DNA of 64,000 nucleotides from Adiantum capillus-veneris (lineage: Eukaryota; Streptophyta; Polypodiopsida; Polypodiales; Pteridaceae). Position numbers and translations under genes: made by a program. The first letter of the stretch is position 1, and each line of letters begins with the position of its first letter. The DNA is taken from the NCBI GenBank assembly GCA_014529385.2, contig CM043959.1, positions 49,981,122 to 50,045,121 of the forward strand, given 5' to 3'. Under the pieces are notes generated by a model that saw nothing but the letters and a program-made list of their open reading frames with translations, was not told the origin of the DNA and did no database searches. Below, piece after piece: positions 25,141-37,468 of the stretch.

Positions 25141-26519
25141 GCTTTTCTTCGATTGGCAAGAATGAGTGCAGCAGCAAGTTGGATTGCTAAACAGGCACAC
25201 ATGGTCACGTACTCTGATTTAGTTTATGATTGCTGGATAGAAATCATTGAAAATCTAGAAGAGGAGAATAAGAAACCCCCAACAACTGTATTTAGATACC
25301 TTTGTGGCCTTGAGGAATCAGAGGTAAAGACTATTCAAGAAGAGATTAGAGATGAGAAGATTTTACTGTCAAAGAGTGCAAAGGATGGTTATGCAATTGA
25401 CATGTATGATCGAATCAAGCAGTTGAAGCAAGACAAATTGATTCAAGATGCACTTCTTGAAGGCTTCAACAATTTGAATGAGTCTTCACCATGTAAAGAC
25501 TGGGAGGAGGTGGTCAAAATGTATAACATCAATGATGTTGTTTATGAAACAATTTTAATGCTATGCGAGGAATGGATCAGATCTAGTTTGACGCGTGGAA
25601 CAAAGAAAATGGCTTTTCCAGATGGAGCAATAAAATACATGCAATGGGAAATTCACCTTCAAAAGGAGAAAACTGAGCCTAGAGATTTGCCATGGTCAAT
25701 CTATGTGGTGAGCCTACAAATGGAAGGCAATCTCTACTTGATGCGCCACTTCAATAATAAAGTGCCTATTGGCTTATGTGTTTTAGATATGACAAAAAAC
25801 GTTGGATGGCAATTTAAGTGGATTGAGGAGACATTTAACAATGCTTTGGATGGGATCTTGGCTATTTAGCTGGAGGGTCAACAGATCCTGATTTTCTTTC
25901 TTGCATTTGTGGATTTCACTAACTTCACAAAATTGCAATGTGCCTTTCACGCCATGGGAGATAATCTGAGCTACCATTGTTGTGGTGCATTGCATCACTT
26001 TCCATCAGCTCCTTGCAAAGGAGCAATTCAATTCCTAACAGTTATTGCCTTCTTGGGACAAGGCAATGCATTTGAAGACCTGAGAAGAAGATCAGAGGAA
26101 CATCCCATGCCAATTGATTGTTCTCTTCTTCAAGTAGCAGATAACGATATGTCAGATTTGCAATATTTGGAGGCCAAAAAAAGAGCTTTGGTCAAGCTAC
26201 ATTCGTACATATTGTTTTGAAGACCGCAAGCTTGTTGATGTTTTTGGTGATGGCTCCTTGGTTGCACAAGAAGGAATACAACAGAAAAAAGAAGTTATCT
26301 GCTTAATTGATAGTGTGGAGGAGGCAAAAAGCATGGAGACCATGCTGCTAGACTTTGTTAAGTCTCATGAAGATATAGAAAAATGGGCTGGACTTCAACA
26401 ATCCACTTCGCAATCAGGCGACATTGTGCCTGTTACAGAGGAGTGCTCTCCACAAAGAGAAGAAGAACAACAACAACACCATCCTCTGTCAATGGAGGAC
26501 TTTTTGGAAATGGAGACAC
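25141..26519 (+). pseudogene. ParB-like gene, exon 2 (helical middle part)
   Basis: Continues exon 1 in frame as an acidic, probably helical region (IIENLEEENKKPPT, IRDEKILLSKSAKDGY) with no domain I can name. TAG at 25867 interrupts, after which the same frame reads on through FVDFTNFTKLQCAFH and a Cys/His-containing SYHCCGALHHFPSAPC to TGA at 26218. A +1 shift around 26190-26215 opens the last part (CFEDRKLVDVFGDGSLV), ending in a Gln/Glu-rich tail. The exon ends GAGACAC with donor GTATGT at 26520, phase 1, which fits the phase-1 acceptor of the SET exon at 29115. The TAG is one C-to-T step from Gln. Function unknown. Confidence 0.55.
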
Positions 26520-29114
26520 GTATGTTTTGAGTTTCTTGTGCATGTTAGTGTTTCTTGTTACTGATTTGATACTCTTAATGTTAGATTTTGCTTTATATAG
26601 TATTGATTGAGCTTGTATTTTTTATCTCAAGCATTCAAGGTTTGAATGTAAATAGTAAATTACTTGAGTTTTTGAATGGTGGATCTGTAGACTAAAACTA
26701 TAACATTTAATACTCACAAAGACTTAATTACTTAAGAGCTTGAACTCAATAAGTTTTGGACCTTTTATCAATACCCCTTGATATGATACATTAGATCGTA
26801 GCATGGTTAAATGGTGATGCTTCATAAATTGAACCTAGCTTAGACAGGTGCTGGAGCCTAAATTTAAACTAACCTTGCTAGAAGGGAGCTTATGTTTGGA
26901 CTTTGAGAACTAGCATAAGTAATCAATTAGAGCATAGATTAGACATGTGGTGGTGGCCGGCCTTAGAGACCAAAATCTTAATGAGCTTGGAAAGGTATTT
27001 AAGTACTGCAATTTACTTAGTTTTAGTACTCATTAAATGCATAGCTTGACAAAAGGTGGACCTTACATGGATCCTAATTTCAAGAGGTGTGGTAGACCTT
27101 CAAAACAAGCTCATATAGCTTGGACATGTGGTAGACCTTGCATGAAGACTAGTTTAGACAAGTGTGGTACACCTTGTAACCAACACCCATTTGTTATATT
27201 AGCTTGGACAAGTGGTGGACCTTGCTTTTATGTTTCAATGGAGCATATTTTGGACAGGTGGTAGACCTTGTTTCTCTCCATGCTTCAATGGAGAGAAACT
27301 TTAGCTTGGACAAGTGGTGGACCTTGTTTTTATGTTTTAAAGGAGCATATTTCGGACAAGTGGTAGACATAGTTTCTCTCCATGGTTCAATGGAACCCAC
27401 CTTAGACAAGTGAAGTACCTTGAAACCAAACCCCCATAATACAACCTACTAAATAGGTTGGAAAATTGGTGGGATATGAAACCATCCATGATAGAGCATA
27501 GTATAGGTGAAAACGTAGTGGTCCTTATATCAATTACCCATGCATAGCTTGGACAAGTGGTGGACCTTGATTCTCTCTATGTTTCAATGGATCCTATCTT
27601 GGACTAGAGATATATCTTACTTAGTTCCATGCTTCAATGGATTGTAGCTTGGATAAGGAGTGGAACTTCAAACAAAACTCCACAGCATAGCATATATTAA
27701 CAATTCATGGGTTTTATAGAGATTGTCTTGCCTATTTTGGAGAGTTGGTACACCTTTATTCTCCATTCTTCAATGGATCTGAGGTTGGACAAGCGGAGCT
27801 GGAGAAGTGGTCAACCTTAAAATGAAACCTCCCATGCTACAACCCATCATAGATCGTATATGTAGTGGACCTTGAAACTCTTTTATGTCCCTAGCTTAGA
27901 GAAGCATTGCACTCTTGATTATCTCCATACATGAAGGCAAGGTTGGACAAGTGGTGGACCTTCAAACCAGAATCTCTATGCAATAATAGGCAAGTGGTGG
28001 AGCTTGTTTTCTCCATGTTCCAATGGAGCCTAGCTTAGACAAACAATGGAGCTTGCTTCTCTCCATGTTTCAATGGATCCTAGCTTAGAAAAGTGGTGGA
28101 GCTTTGCTTCTCTCCATGTTCCAATGGACCATAGCTTAGACAAGTGGTAGACCTTGAAAAACACCCCCCGTATACAACATATTATGGGGTTTTCATGTTT
28201 CAATGGCTCCTAGCTTGGACAAATGGTAGAGCTTGCTTCTCTTTATGTTTCAATGGATCCAATCTTAGCCAAGGGGTGGACCTTGAAACAAGAATCCCCC
28301 CCCCCCCATGTACAACGTATTATGGGTTTTGAAAGCACTGGGAGAAAATAATAGCTTTGATAAGTGGTGGACCTTGCTTCTCTCCATGCTTCAATGGAGC
28401 CGAGGTTGGACACATGTTGGAGAGAAGATGGTTGCCCATGAAATAAGACCATGCATGCTATAATCAATCATATGTTGTACACATGGTGGACCTTGCAATT
28501 GTTTTATATGCCTAACTTGGACAAGTGGAGGACCCTTGATTACCTCCAGATATCAACAACAAGCCAAGTTTGGACAAGTGTAGTACCACCAAACCAGAAT
28601 CTATATGCTACAATAGAGTATAGGTAGGACACGCGATGAACCTTGATATCAAACCATCCATGCTACTAGAGATGATAGGTTTCACATGTGGTGGAACCTT
28701 GTATCAATGTTCTATGTGTAGTTTTTGACTAGTGATAGACCTTGAAACTAATCCCTCTAGGCTACAAGAAAAAAGAGATGGATGAGGAGGCTAGACTACT
28801 TTTGTTGCATCAATGCATCCCATGTTACCACATATACTATAGGGTTCTTGGATAAGTGTTGGATCTTGTGTCAATGCTCCATGTCTAGCTTGGACAAGTG
28901 GTGGACCTTGGTTCTCTCTATGCTTCAAATGGGCAATAGATTGGAGACACAGTGGCCTTTTTTTTCCAATGATTTTATTTTTTGGAAACCTTGGAGGCAC
29001 CATGTAAGAGGCACTCTAAGTCTTCCATACAATGGACCTATTGGACTATAAAATAATGATATCTTTCTTTGATATTGTCATTATTTTATGCATAATATTT
29101 TCTTCTTTTTGCAG
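26520..29114 (+). repeat. Large intron filled with decayed forward motif copies
   Basis: Between a GTATGT donor and TTCTTTTTGCAG acceptor. Plus-orientation GGACAAGTGGTGGACCTT copies recur irregularly (27206, 27308, 27550, 27946, 28890 and more), more diverged than in 17.3-23.8 kb, together with CATGTTTCAATGGA pieces and a run of ten C near 28301. No coding sequence seen. Confidence 0.7.
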
Positions 29115-29675
29115 ACACAAAGGAGTTAAGTGATATAAAAACTAGATGTATTTCACACTATGATTGGCATGAAGATCCTTTTGGGACACCAACTTTTCCT
29201 ATTCCCAAAGATGTAATTTTCCATATTAACGGTGTGGATTTTGAAGTGCGACTTTCATGTATTGAAGGAGCTGGTTATGGGCTATTTGTGCATACTACCC
29301 TGGAAAGTGGTTTGACTATTCTAAACTATGGAGGGCATAAGTATAGATTTCAAGACTGGAAAAAGATATGCAAAATATTTCCAAGAGCTTATAAATATTC
29401 TCTTCTAGAGGATCCAAACATAGAAGAAGAGGAAGATCAATCATACATTATTGGTTGTGTAGAAGAAGGAAACGTGTCGGGCTATATAAATAGTTCTCAC
29501 AGTACAAATGTCTGTCCCAACGTACGCTATACATTTGATCCAAATTTGCCACCTTGGCATAAATGCACCTCTTCACACATCAAGTCAGAAGAATATGGCC
29601 ATGTATGCATTGAGACTATTTGTCAAGTTGAAGCAGGAGAAGAGTTGTTTGCTGACTATAACTTTACTTGACATT
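29115..29675 (+). CDS. SET-domain (lysine methyltransferase-like) exon
   Basis: Open from the acceptor at 29114 through about 185 codons to TGA at 29669. It shows the SET order: EGAGYGLFVHTTLESGLTI (SET-N, cofactor-binding GxG), an insert, then GYINSSHSTNVCPNVRY (the usual N-H-S-C-x-P-N pocket appears as NSSHSTN..PN), and GEELFADYNF (C-terminal pseudoknot Tyr). SET domains transfer methyl groups from S-adenosylmethionine to lysines, mostly on histones. There is no Cys-rich post-SET. Upstream (DTKELSDIKTR...) is also open and joins exon 2 in phase. A GTAAAG donor at 29676, just after the TGA and in phase 1, suits the next exon, so the TGA may be a lesion rather than the natural end. No in-frame ATG opens it alone. 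Confidence 0.82.
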
Positions 29676-30313
29676 GTAAAGTATTGTACATGGATGGAAA
29701 TCTCAAGTACATGCATCATTTTCATTTTTCATGGATGAAATCTCAAGTGAATATAACATTTGATTATTGTTTAGTTTATGCTCAACGAGAATCTAGAGTG
29801 CTCTTATGCTTTGTGTGTTGTCTAACATATTTGACTACCTTGGCCATAGAATCTTGATTCTACTCTAGATTTGTGATAAATCTTACCAAAATTTAATCAA
29901 TGTCTAGGTTGGACAAGTGGTGGGGCTTCAAACATTACTGTCTTAAACAAGTGGAGTTATCTTACTTGAATAAGTGGTGGCCTTTGAATCCAAATCTAAG
30001 CCAAATCTCTAATTATTTTCTTGTAGTCTAGGTTGGACATTTGGTGGACCTTGTATCCATGTTTCCTCAACAAGGGTGGCTTTTAGTTTTCACTTTAAGT
30101 ACTCATCTTTAATAAAGTGTAGGATGGAAAATGTTGAGTTAGTAGATTGTATTTTAGACAAGTGGTGTTTGGTGTACGAATGCTGAAAATGGTTGCAAGG
30201 ATTCTAACAACGACTTTACCTTAAATAAATTTCTTACTAGGAGTTCTACATATAAATATGGTGAATAAAATTCTAGTGGTTTTGAGATACCATTTGTGTG
30301 TGTGTTTTCTTAG
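29676..30313 (+). other. Probable intron between SET and NIF exons
   Basis: GTAAAG at the start and GTGTGTGTTTTCTTAG at the end. It contains three or four diverged plus-orientation motif copies (about 29908, 30033) and no ORF of note. If the SET gene ends at 29671, this is intergenic instead. Confidence 0.45.
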
Positions 30314-31512
30314 ATTCACAAACTGGGATGGATAATGCTCCTATGGTTCAGTCAACAACTATAGAATCCATAGATTCTATGGTTTCTAAAGTGCCCAAGA
30401 TGGATGATATTTCTATACTAGAGTCTAGTGTTGTGCAACTTGAGCAAGCTTCCAATAATGAGAACCAAGAAATCGATGCTTCAAAAATGCAACATACATC
30501 AAAAGAGACTGAAAAGTCCACTCACGAGCTATTGCCAATTGGTACTACGTCATGTAGCGTAGATGTTGAGAAATCCATGCTTACAATTATATTGGATTTA
30601 AATGGTCTATTGTTGAAACGTTCCCCTCAACCATCCTCACACCACAACTCAGTGCAAATGGATTCAAAAAATATATTATACTCAGGCCAGGTTGCATCCA
30701 ATTCTTGAAGACTATTTTACAAAGGTTTAATGTTGCAATTTGGTCGACAGCTACTAGGAATAATGTGTATCAAATCCTTGCAGCACTAAACAACTTAGCT
30801 GAGGATACATTGCCTTTCTTTGCAATTTGGTCGCAAGATGTTTGCTACACCGCTCAAACTCAAAAATTGTTTAGACCCGACAATCCAAACGTTGAGGCAA
30901 TGTTCAAGCCTCTAGCCAAAATTGCCATGGGGTTTGAATGTGATCCACAAAGAACAGTGCTTATTGATGACTCTCCTTACAAGGGATGTATTTCACCAGC
31001 AAACAATTGCATTTTTCCACCACAATTTGATGCTGAGAAGATGGTTGACAATATGCTCTTGGAGGAGCTACTGCCATACTTGATTCAGCTTGATGAGAGA
31101 AGGGATGTGCGTGATTTAATTGCTTCTAATCGTTATGGACAACCTATAGTGACAAATGATAGTGAATACAAACAAATCATGGAGTATTGGAAGCAGAAAA
31201 ATGATGTTTGGTCAGCTAAGGTGTTCTTTACAAGAAGAATACCACCTGCAAAAGGTGACAGAGATGAAACTATCATTGAAGATGCAAGTGACACAAGCCA
31301 CCGCAATGAAATGAGAAGAGCCCAAATACAAGAGATCTTGGCAAAGGAGCGTACACCCATTGAAAGCATGAAGGCGTCACAATTGACCACTTTAGCTAGG
31401 CAATTGGGTTGTAACACAAAAGGAGTTTTGAAGGCAACCACAGCAAAGGCTTATATAAATAAGGTGAAAGCTGAGAACAATCTTCTAAGGCTGGATAGAA
31501 AGCAACCCTAAG
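30314..31512 (+). pseudogene. NIF/FCP1-type HAD domain protein with SAP-like tail
   Basis: Begins after an acceptor at 30313 (an ATG follows at 30329). After about 80 low-complexity codons comes LTIILDLNGLLLKR (HAD motif I; the usual DxDGT is DLNGL), then a one-base frameshift near 30670-30683, then RPGCIQFLKTILQRFNVAIWST (motif II region), VLIDDSPYKGC (motif III acidic pair), IFPPQFD and a C-terminal RYGQPIV, which match the plant NIF/FCP1-like family with DLNGLL. The tail MKASQLTTLARQLGCNTKG resembles a SAP-type helix-turn-helix. Family members dephosphorylate proteins such as the RNA polymerase II tail; the second Asp of motif I is absent here. TAA at 31509 is followed by a phase-1 GT donor at 31513. 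Confidence 0.8.
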
Positions 31513-31603
31513 GTACTAGTGACATGTCATATATTCTTGATACACATGCTTGAACACTCATGTGCATGGTATCTAACAAATCTTTCTTTTTATTCCTTCT
31601 TGC

Positions 31604-31714
31604 AGGATCTTACAAAGGATACTACTAGATGGAGCTCAATCAATAGAGATTTTGATATTTTTGCTCAAAATAATGAAGCAGTCACCTACATTTTTTGTTT
31701 ATCAATTTCTTGAG
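31604..31714 (+). other. Possible small exon or 3' UTR segment
   Basis: A strong acceptor (TTTTTATTCCTTCTTGCAG) precedes DLTKDTTRWSSINRDFDIFAQ and a stop at 31711. Its open frame is phase 0 and does not fit the phase-1 donor at 31513, so it is either a cryptic exon or a spliced 3' UTR. Confidence 0.3.
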
Positions 31715-32439
31715 AGACTTTATTTTAGTTTGTAATCATCAAATGAAATGAAAAGTATCCTTCTTATTAAGATTGTTGATCTTTTTCTTGTTCAAACCTT
31801 TCAATTGTGATTTATAGTTTTGTTAGCATGAGATTGTGCTTTTTTAGTTTGAAAAAAACTGTCAAAGATCCAAGTCTTTTTGGCTTTACTTAAGTTATTA
31901 ATTGTGAAAGATCCAAGTCTTTTTGCTTTACTTAAGTTATTGATTGCCTATGTAATAGTCCTTAAAACAATATCGGATGGCTTTCTTGCTCCCATGTCTC
32001 ACATTGGTCTTTAGGTAAGACAAGTGGTGACCTTGAAAGTATGGTCTCATATCTCGATCAAGTGAAGAGACATGAAGCTTAAATATCACTACTATGTATC
32101 TAGTGTTAAACTCCATCGAGACAAAGACTAGATAGCCAAATTGCAGTCGAGTTTAAGTGAAAAATCCATTTGAGCTAAGGTAAAACTTATAGTGCCTCAT
32201 TTTTCTAGGATTCTACCCCATCAAGGAAGTTATAATCTAGCACAAACCAATTAAGACTCTTTTGGAGCCTAGATAGGACAATTCGTGGAACTTATGAAAC
32301 TTATTATTGAGTTAGAGTCTAGTTTAGATAAGCAAAAGATCTTCAAACCAGCACTTGACTTTCTTACTATTCAATATTCAAAGTCCCTTGAGGCTAACAA
32401 ATTACATACCCACTTGTAACCTAACTAATGAGTAATTAT
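31715..32439. other. Spacer, no gene seen
   Basis: AT-rich sequence with one weak motif copy (GACAAGTGGTGACCTTG near 32018) and a short local duplication (GATCCAAGTCTTTTTG... at about 31867 and 31909). Confidence 0.5.
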
Positions 32440-35400
32440 ATAGATCTAAGCAAGTATATATAATGAGTCTTCAAACTAATAATCCAAGGGAAGAGAGTAG
32501 CAAGGTCCACTACTTGTCCAAGCTCAGCTCTAGACAACATAGAAAGATGCTAGTTCTACTAATTGTCTAATTATAGGCATGGAGAAATGATAGAAGGTTG
32601 ACCACTTGTCCAACCTATCATCTCTAGTAAGATGGGAGGTTTGGCCTTAAGATTCACCATGTAACCAACCTATACATCATTGTATTATGAAGAGTAAAAA
32701 AGCAAAGCTCCACCACTTGTCCAAGCTAGTTCTAAAATCCACATGGAGATAAGCAAGCTCCACCATTTGTCGAATCTCTCTTCCATTAAAACATGAAAAA
32801 ACTCATCTATGTTGTACAGGGGGACTTTTTTCCAAGGTCCACCACTTGTCCAAGCTAGGATCCCTAGTAGCACGAGTGGTTTGGTCTCAAGATACACCAC
32901 TTGTACACTCTATGTCATTATATTAAGAAGAACTATGTATTAAGGTCCACCACTTGTCCAACCTATAAGGTTATATCTTAAATGGTATCCTTTCTCACCA
33001 CTTGAAATGCCCATGATATGTTTTACACGGGGGTTTCATTCCAAGGTCCACCACTTGTCCAAGCTAACTCTATTCAAACATAGAGAGAAGCAAAGGTCCA
33101 CCACTTGTCCAAGCTAACTCTATTCAAACATAGAGAGAAGCAAAGGTTCACCACTTGTCAAAGCTAGGCTCCGTTGAAGTATGGAGAGAAGTAACCTCCA
33201 TCATTTTTCCAAGATAGGTGCCATTCAAACATGGAAAGAATCAAGATCTACCATGTCTCGAGATTCTAGGCTCCATTGAAACACCCTAAAACCATGATAT
33301 TTTGTACATGGGGTGTTTACATTCAAGGTCTACCACTTCTCTAACGTATTATACCTAGTAGCATGAGTGATTTGGTCTTAAGATTCACCACTTATCCACT
33401 CTATGTCATTATATTAAGAATAACTGGGTGTTAAGGTCCACCACTTGTCCAACCTATAAGGGTATATCTTAAATGGTATCCTTCACCACTTGTCAAGGTC
33501 CATCACCACTTTTCCAACCTATAAGGTTATATCTTGAATGATATTTTTCCTCATCACTTGTAATGTCCATGCTATGTTTTACAAAGGGGTTTTGTTCCAA
33601 GACCCACCACTTGTCCAAGCTAACTCCATTAAAACATAGAGAGAAGCAAAGGTCCACCACTTGTCCAAGATAGGCTCCATTGAAACATGGAGAGAAGGAT
33701 GATCCACCATTTCTCCAAGATAGGTTCCATTGAAACATTGAGAGAAGCAATCTCCACCATGTCTCCAAGCTAGGCTCCATTGAAATACCCTAAACCCATA
33801 ATTTTGTACATGAGGGGTTTACATTCAAGGTCCACCACTTGTCCAACCTATTATCCCTAGTAGCAAGAGTGGTTTGGTCTCAAGATTCACCACTTGTACA
33901 CTCTATGTCATTATATTAAGAAGAAATATGTGTTAAAGTCCACCACTTGTCCAACCTATAAGGTTATATTTTAAATAGTATCCTTTCTCACCACTTGAAA
34001 TGCCCATGATATGTTTTACATGGGGGTTTCATTCCAAGGTCCACCACTTGTCCAAGCTAACTCTATTAAAACATATAGAGAAAGAAAGGTCCACCACTTG
34101 TCCAAGCTAGGCTCATTGAAACATGGAGAGAAGGAACCTCCACTGTTTCTCCTAGATAGGCTCCATTGAAACATGGAGAGAAATAAGCTCCACCATGTCT
34201 CCAAGTTGCTAGGCTCCATTGAAATACCCAATACCCATAATTTTTTGTACATGGGGGGTTTACATTCAAGGTTCACCACTTGTCCAACCTATTATCCCTA
34301 GTAGGTTTGGTCTCATGATTCACCACTTGTCCACTCTATGTCATTATATTAAGAGGAATTAGGTGTTAAGGTCCACCACTTGTCCAACCTATAATGTTAT
34401 AGCTTGAATGGTATTTTTTCTCACCACTTGTAATGCCCATGACATGATTTACATGGGGGTTTTGTTCCAAGGTACACCACTTGTCCAAGATAAATCTATT
34501 GAAACATAGAGAGAAACAAAGGTCCACCACTTTTCCAAGCTAGGCTGCATTGAAACATGGACCTTAATACCAAATTATTTCTAGTAGCATGAGTGATATT
34601 TTGTACATGGGGCGTTTACATTCAAGGTCCACCACTTGTCCAACCTATTTCCCTAGTAGGTTTGGTCCCAATTTCACCACTTATCCACTCTATGTCATTA
34701 TATTAAGAATAATTGGGTGTTAAGGTCCACCACTTGTCCAACCTATAAGGTTATATATTGAATGGTATTTTTTCTCACCACTTGTAATGCCCATGATATG
34801 TTTTACATGGGGTTTTTGTTCCAAGGTCCACCACTTTTCCAAGATAACTCTATTTAAACATAGAGAGAAACAAACGTGCACCACTTGTCCAAGGTAGGCT
34901 CCATTGAAACATGGAGAGAATGATGCTGCACCATTTATCCAAGATAGGCTGCACTGAAACATGGAGAGAAGCAAGCTTTACCATGTTTCCAAGCTAGGCT
35001 CCATTGAAACACTCTAGGGGGTTTTATTTCAAGGCCCACCACTTGTTTAACCTATTATCCCTAGTAGCATGAGTGGTTTGGTTTCAAGATTCACCACTTG
35101 TACACTCTATGTCATTATATTGTGTTAAGGTCCACCACTTGTCCAACCTATAAGGTTATATCTTAAATGGTATCCTTTCTCGCCACTTGAAATGCCCATG
35201 ATATGTTTTACATGGGAGTTTCATTCCAAGATCCACCACTTGTCCAAGCTAACCATATTCAAACATAGAGAGAAACAAAGGTCCACGACTTGTCCAATCT
35301 AGGCTCCATTGAAACATGGAGAGAAGGAACCTCCACCATTTCTCCTAGATAGGCTCCATTAAAACATGGAGAGAAGTAAGTTCCACCATGTCTCCAAGAT

Positions 35401-36420
35401 GCTAGGCTCCATTGAAATACGCAAAACCCATGATATTTTGTACATGGGTGATTTTTATTCAAGGTCAACCATTTCTCCAACCTATTATCCCTAGTAGGTT
35501 TGGTCTCACAATTCACCACTTTTCCACTATATGTCATTATAATAAGAGGAATTGGGTGCTAAGGTCCACCACTTGTCCAGCCTATAAGGTTATACCTTGA
35601 ATGGTATTTTTTCTCACCACTTGTAATGCCCATGACATGCTTTACATGGGGGTTTTGTTCCAAGGTTCACCACTTGTCCAAGCAAATTCTATTGAAACAT
35701 AGAGAGAAACAAAGGTCCACCACTTTTCCAAGCTAGGCTCCATTGAAACATGGACCTTAATACCAAATTATTCCTAGTAGCATGAGTAATATTTTGTATA
35801 TGGGGGTTTTGCATTCAAGGTCCACCACTTGTCCAATGTACTTTTCCTAGTAGGTTTGGTCGCAAGATTCACCACTTGTCCACTCTATGTCATTATATTA
35901 ATAATAATTGGGTGTTAAGGTCCACCACTTTTCCAACCTATAAGGTTATATATTGAATGGTATTTTTTCTCACCACTTGTAATGTCCATGATATGTTTTA
36001 CATGGGGATTTTGTTCCAAGGTCCACCACTTGTCCAAGCTAAATCTGTTCAAACATAGAGAGAAACAAACGTGCACCACTTGTCCAACGTAGGCTCCATT
36101 GAAACATGGAGAGAATGATGCTCCACCATTTATCCAAGATAGACTCCATTGAAACATGGAGAGAAGTAAGCTCCACCATGTTTCCAAGATGCTAGAGTCC
36201 ATTGAAATACCCAAAACCCCTGATACTTTGTACATGGGGGGTTTACATTCAAGGTTCACCACTTGTCCAACCTATTATCCCTAGTAGCATGAGTGGCTTG
36301 GTCTCAGGATTCACCACTTGTCCACTCTATATCATTATATTAAGAAAAATTGGGTTTCCATATCTAAATGGATCTTTGCTTGGATAAGTGGTAGACCTTG
36401 AGACCTAAATACCCATTCTA
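32440..36420 (-). repeat. Inverted motif array, right block
   Basis: The same motif as on the left but reversed: AAGGTCCACCACTTGTCC, with CATTGAAACATGGAGAG spacers, in units of roughly 350-450 bp. Nearly all copies are in minus orientation. Minus-strand ORFs here are the same repeat frames as on the left. Block 32440-32600 is the inverted counterpart of 23640-23775. The array lies between the first NIF exon and the last exon. Confidence 0.92.
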
Positions 36421-36692
36421 CACTAGAGCATTGGTTAAGCCTTATACACTTCAAGCATACCTTTAACAACAAGTAGTAGTTATTAGTTGACTTAAGTCTA
36501 GTTGAACTCCATGGTATTGAGACTAAGAGAGAGTGTAGCATAAAAAAGAGTCAGGATTTTAATTTGACTTTCTTTCTATTAATGAGTAGATCATAGATGG
36601 ATTTTGGTATCTAATAAAACCTTAGGGTAGACAATGTAAAACTCATGTCTATTGTTGTGTTTGCATTAAGTGTTCTTGTTCTTTAATTTCAG

Positions 36693-37468
36693 AACCATTA
36701 CAGAAAAATGGATTGGCTATATGCTGGCATAAATTGAAGAAAACTATTGAATTACCCATCCAACCTCCTCCAAGACCTTGTCCAAGGAATGAATCACCTC
36801 CTTATCACCTACCACTTGCTTTCAAGGACATCAAAAGAGTACTTATCTTGGATCTAGAGGGGTTACTTCTCAAGACAGTTGAAATGAAACATGGAGATTC
36901 TATGCCATCTTGGGCTCAACACATGCGACTTGTGGAGGACAAAGATGAAGTGTATCATGTGGTGTGACCAGACGCACAAAGTTTTTTGGATTTTTGTGCT
37001 GAATACTTTGAGCTATGGATATGGAGTTGCTATAACTTAACAAGGGTGCAACGCATCACACAAAAGTGTTTTCCTGAGCAGTATACCAAGTTCAAGGTGT
37101 TTATGAGTAACAAAAATTGCCAAAATCCAAATATCATGTTAGGATTTACAAGGGTTTATAACAAAAATCTGAGTGATATTTGGAAGATATTTGAGGATTT
37201 GGATGCAAACAATACCTTAATTTTTGATGACACTCCATATAGGGTGATGTGGAACATGCCAGGGACATATCTTATATTTCCAAAGATGTGGAGGCAAACT
37301 TCCGAGCAACTTCAAAACTTCTTGCAGAGAACCATAATTCCATGGTTGGTAGGATGGTTGTATGCAAGAGATAAGAGAGTCTATACATACAACACAATTG
37401 TAAATCAGTATAGTGATTCTGAGACAAATTATGTCCTTGGTGTGTACTTGTCAACACGAAAGCATTGA
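36693..37468 (+). pseudogene. Second NIF/FCP1-type HAD domain (last exon)
   Basis: Follows acceptor TGTTCTTTAATTTCAG and reads for 258 codons to TGA at 37466. A proline-rich start (PIQPPPRPCPRNESPP) precedes VLILDLEGLLLKT (motif I, with Glu where the second Asp should be), then YHVV, an in-frame TGA at 36965, PDAQSFLDFCAEYFELWIWS (motif II region), TLIFDDTPYR (motif III acidic pair) and LIFPKMW. The TGA is one C-to-T step from Arg, in a CG context. The acceptor is phase 1 and fits the donor at 31513, so this may be the second phosphatase-like half of the same protein. With both motif I Asp pairs altered, catalysis is doubtful; a binding role is possible. Confidence 0.75.

Noticed and set aside
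29508-29738. Second-frame ORF across the SET exon
   Set aside because: Shadow of the SET frame, which carries the recognisable motifs.
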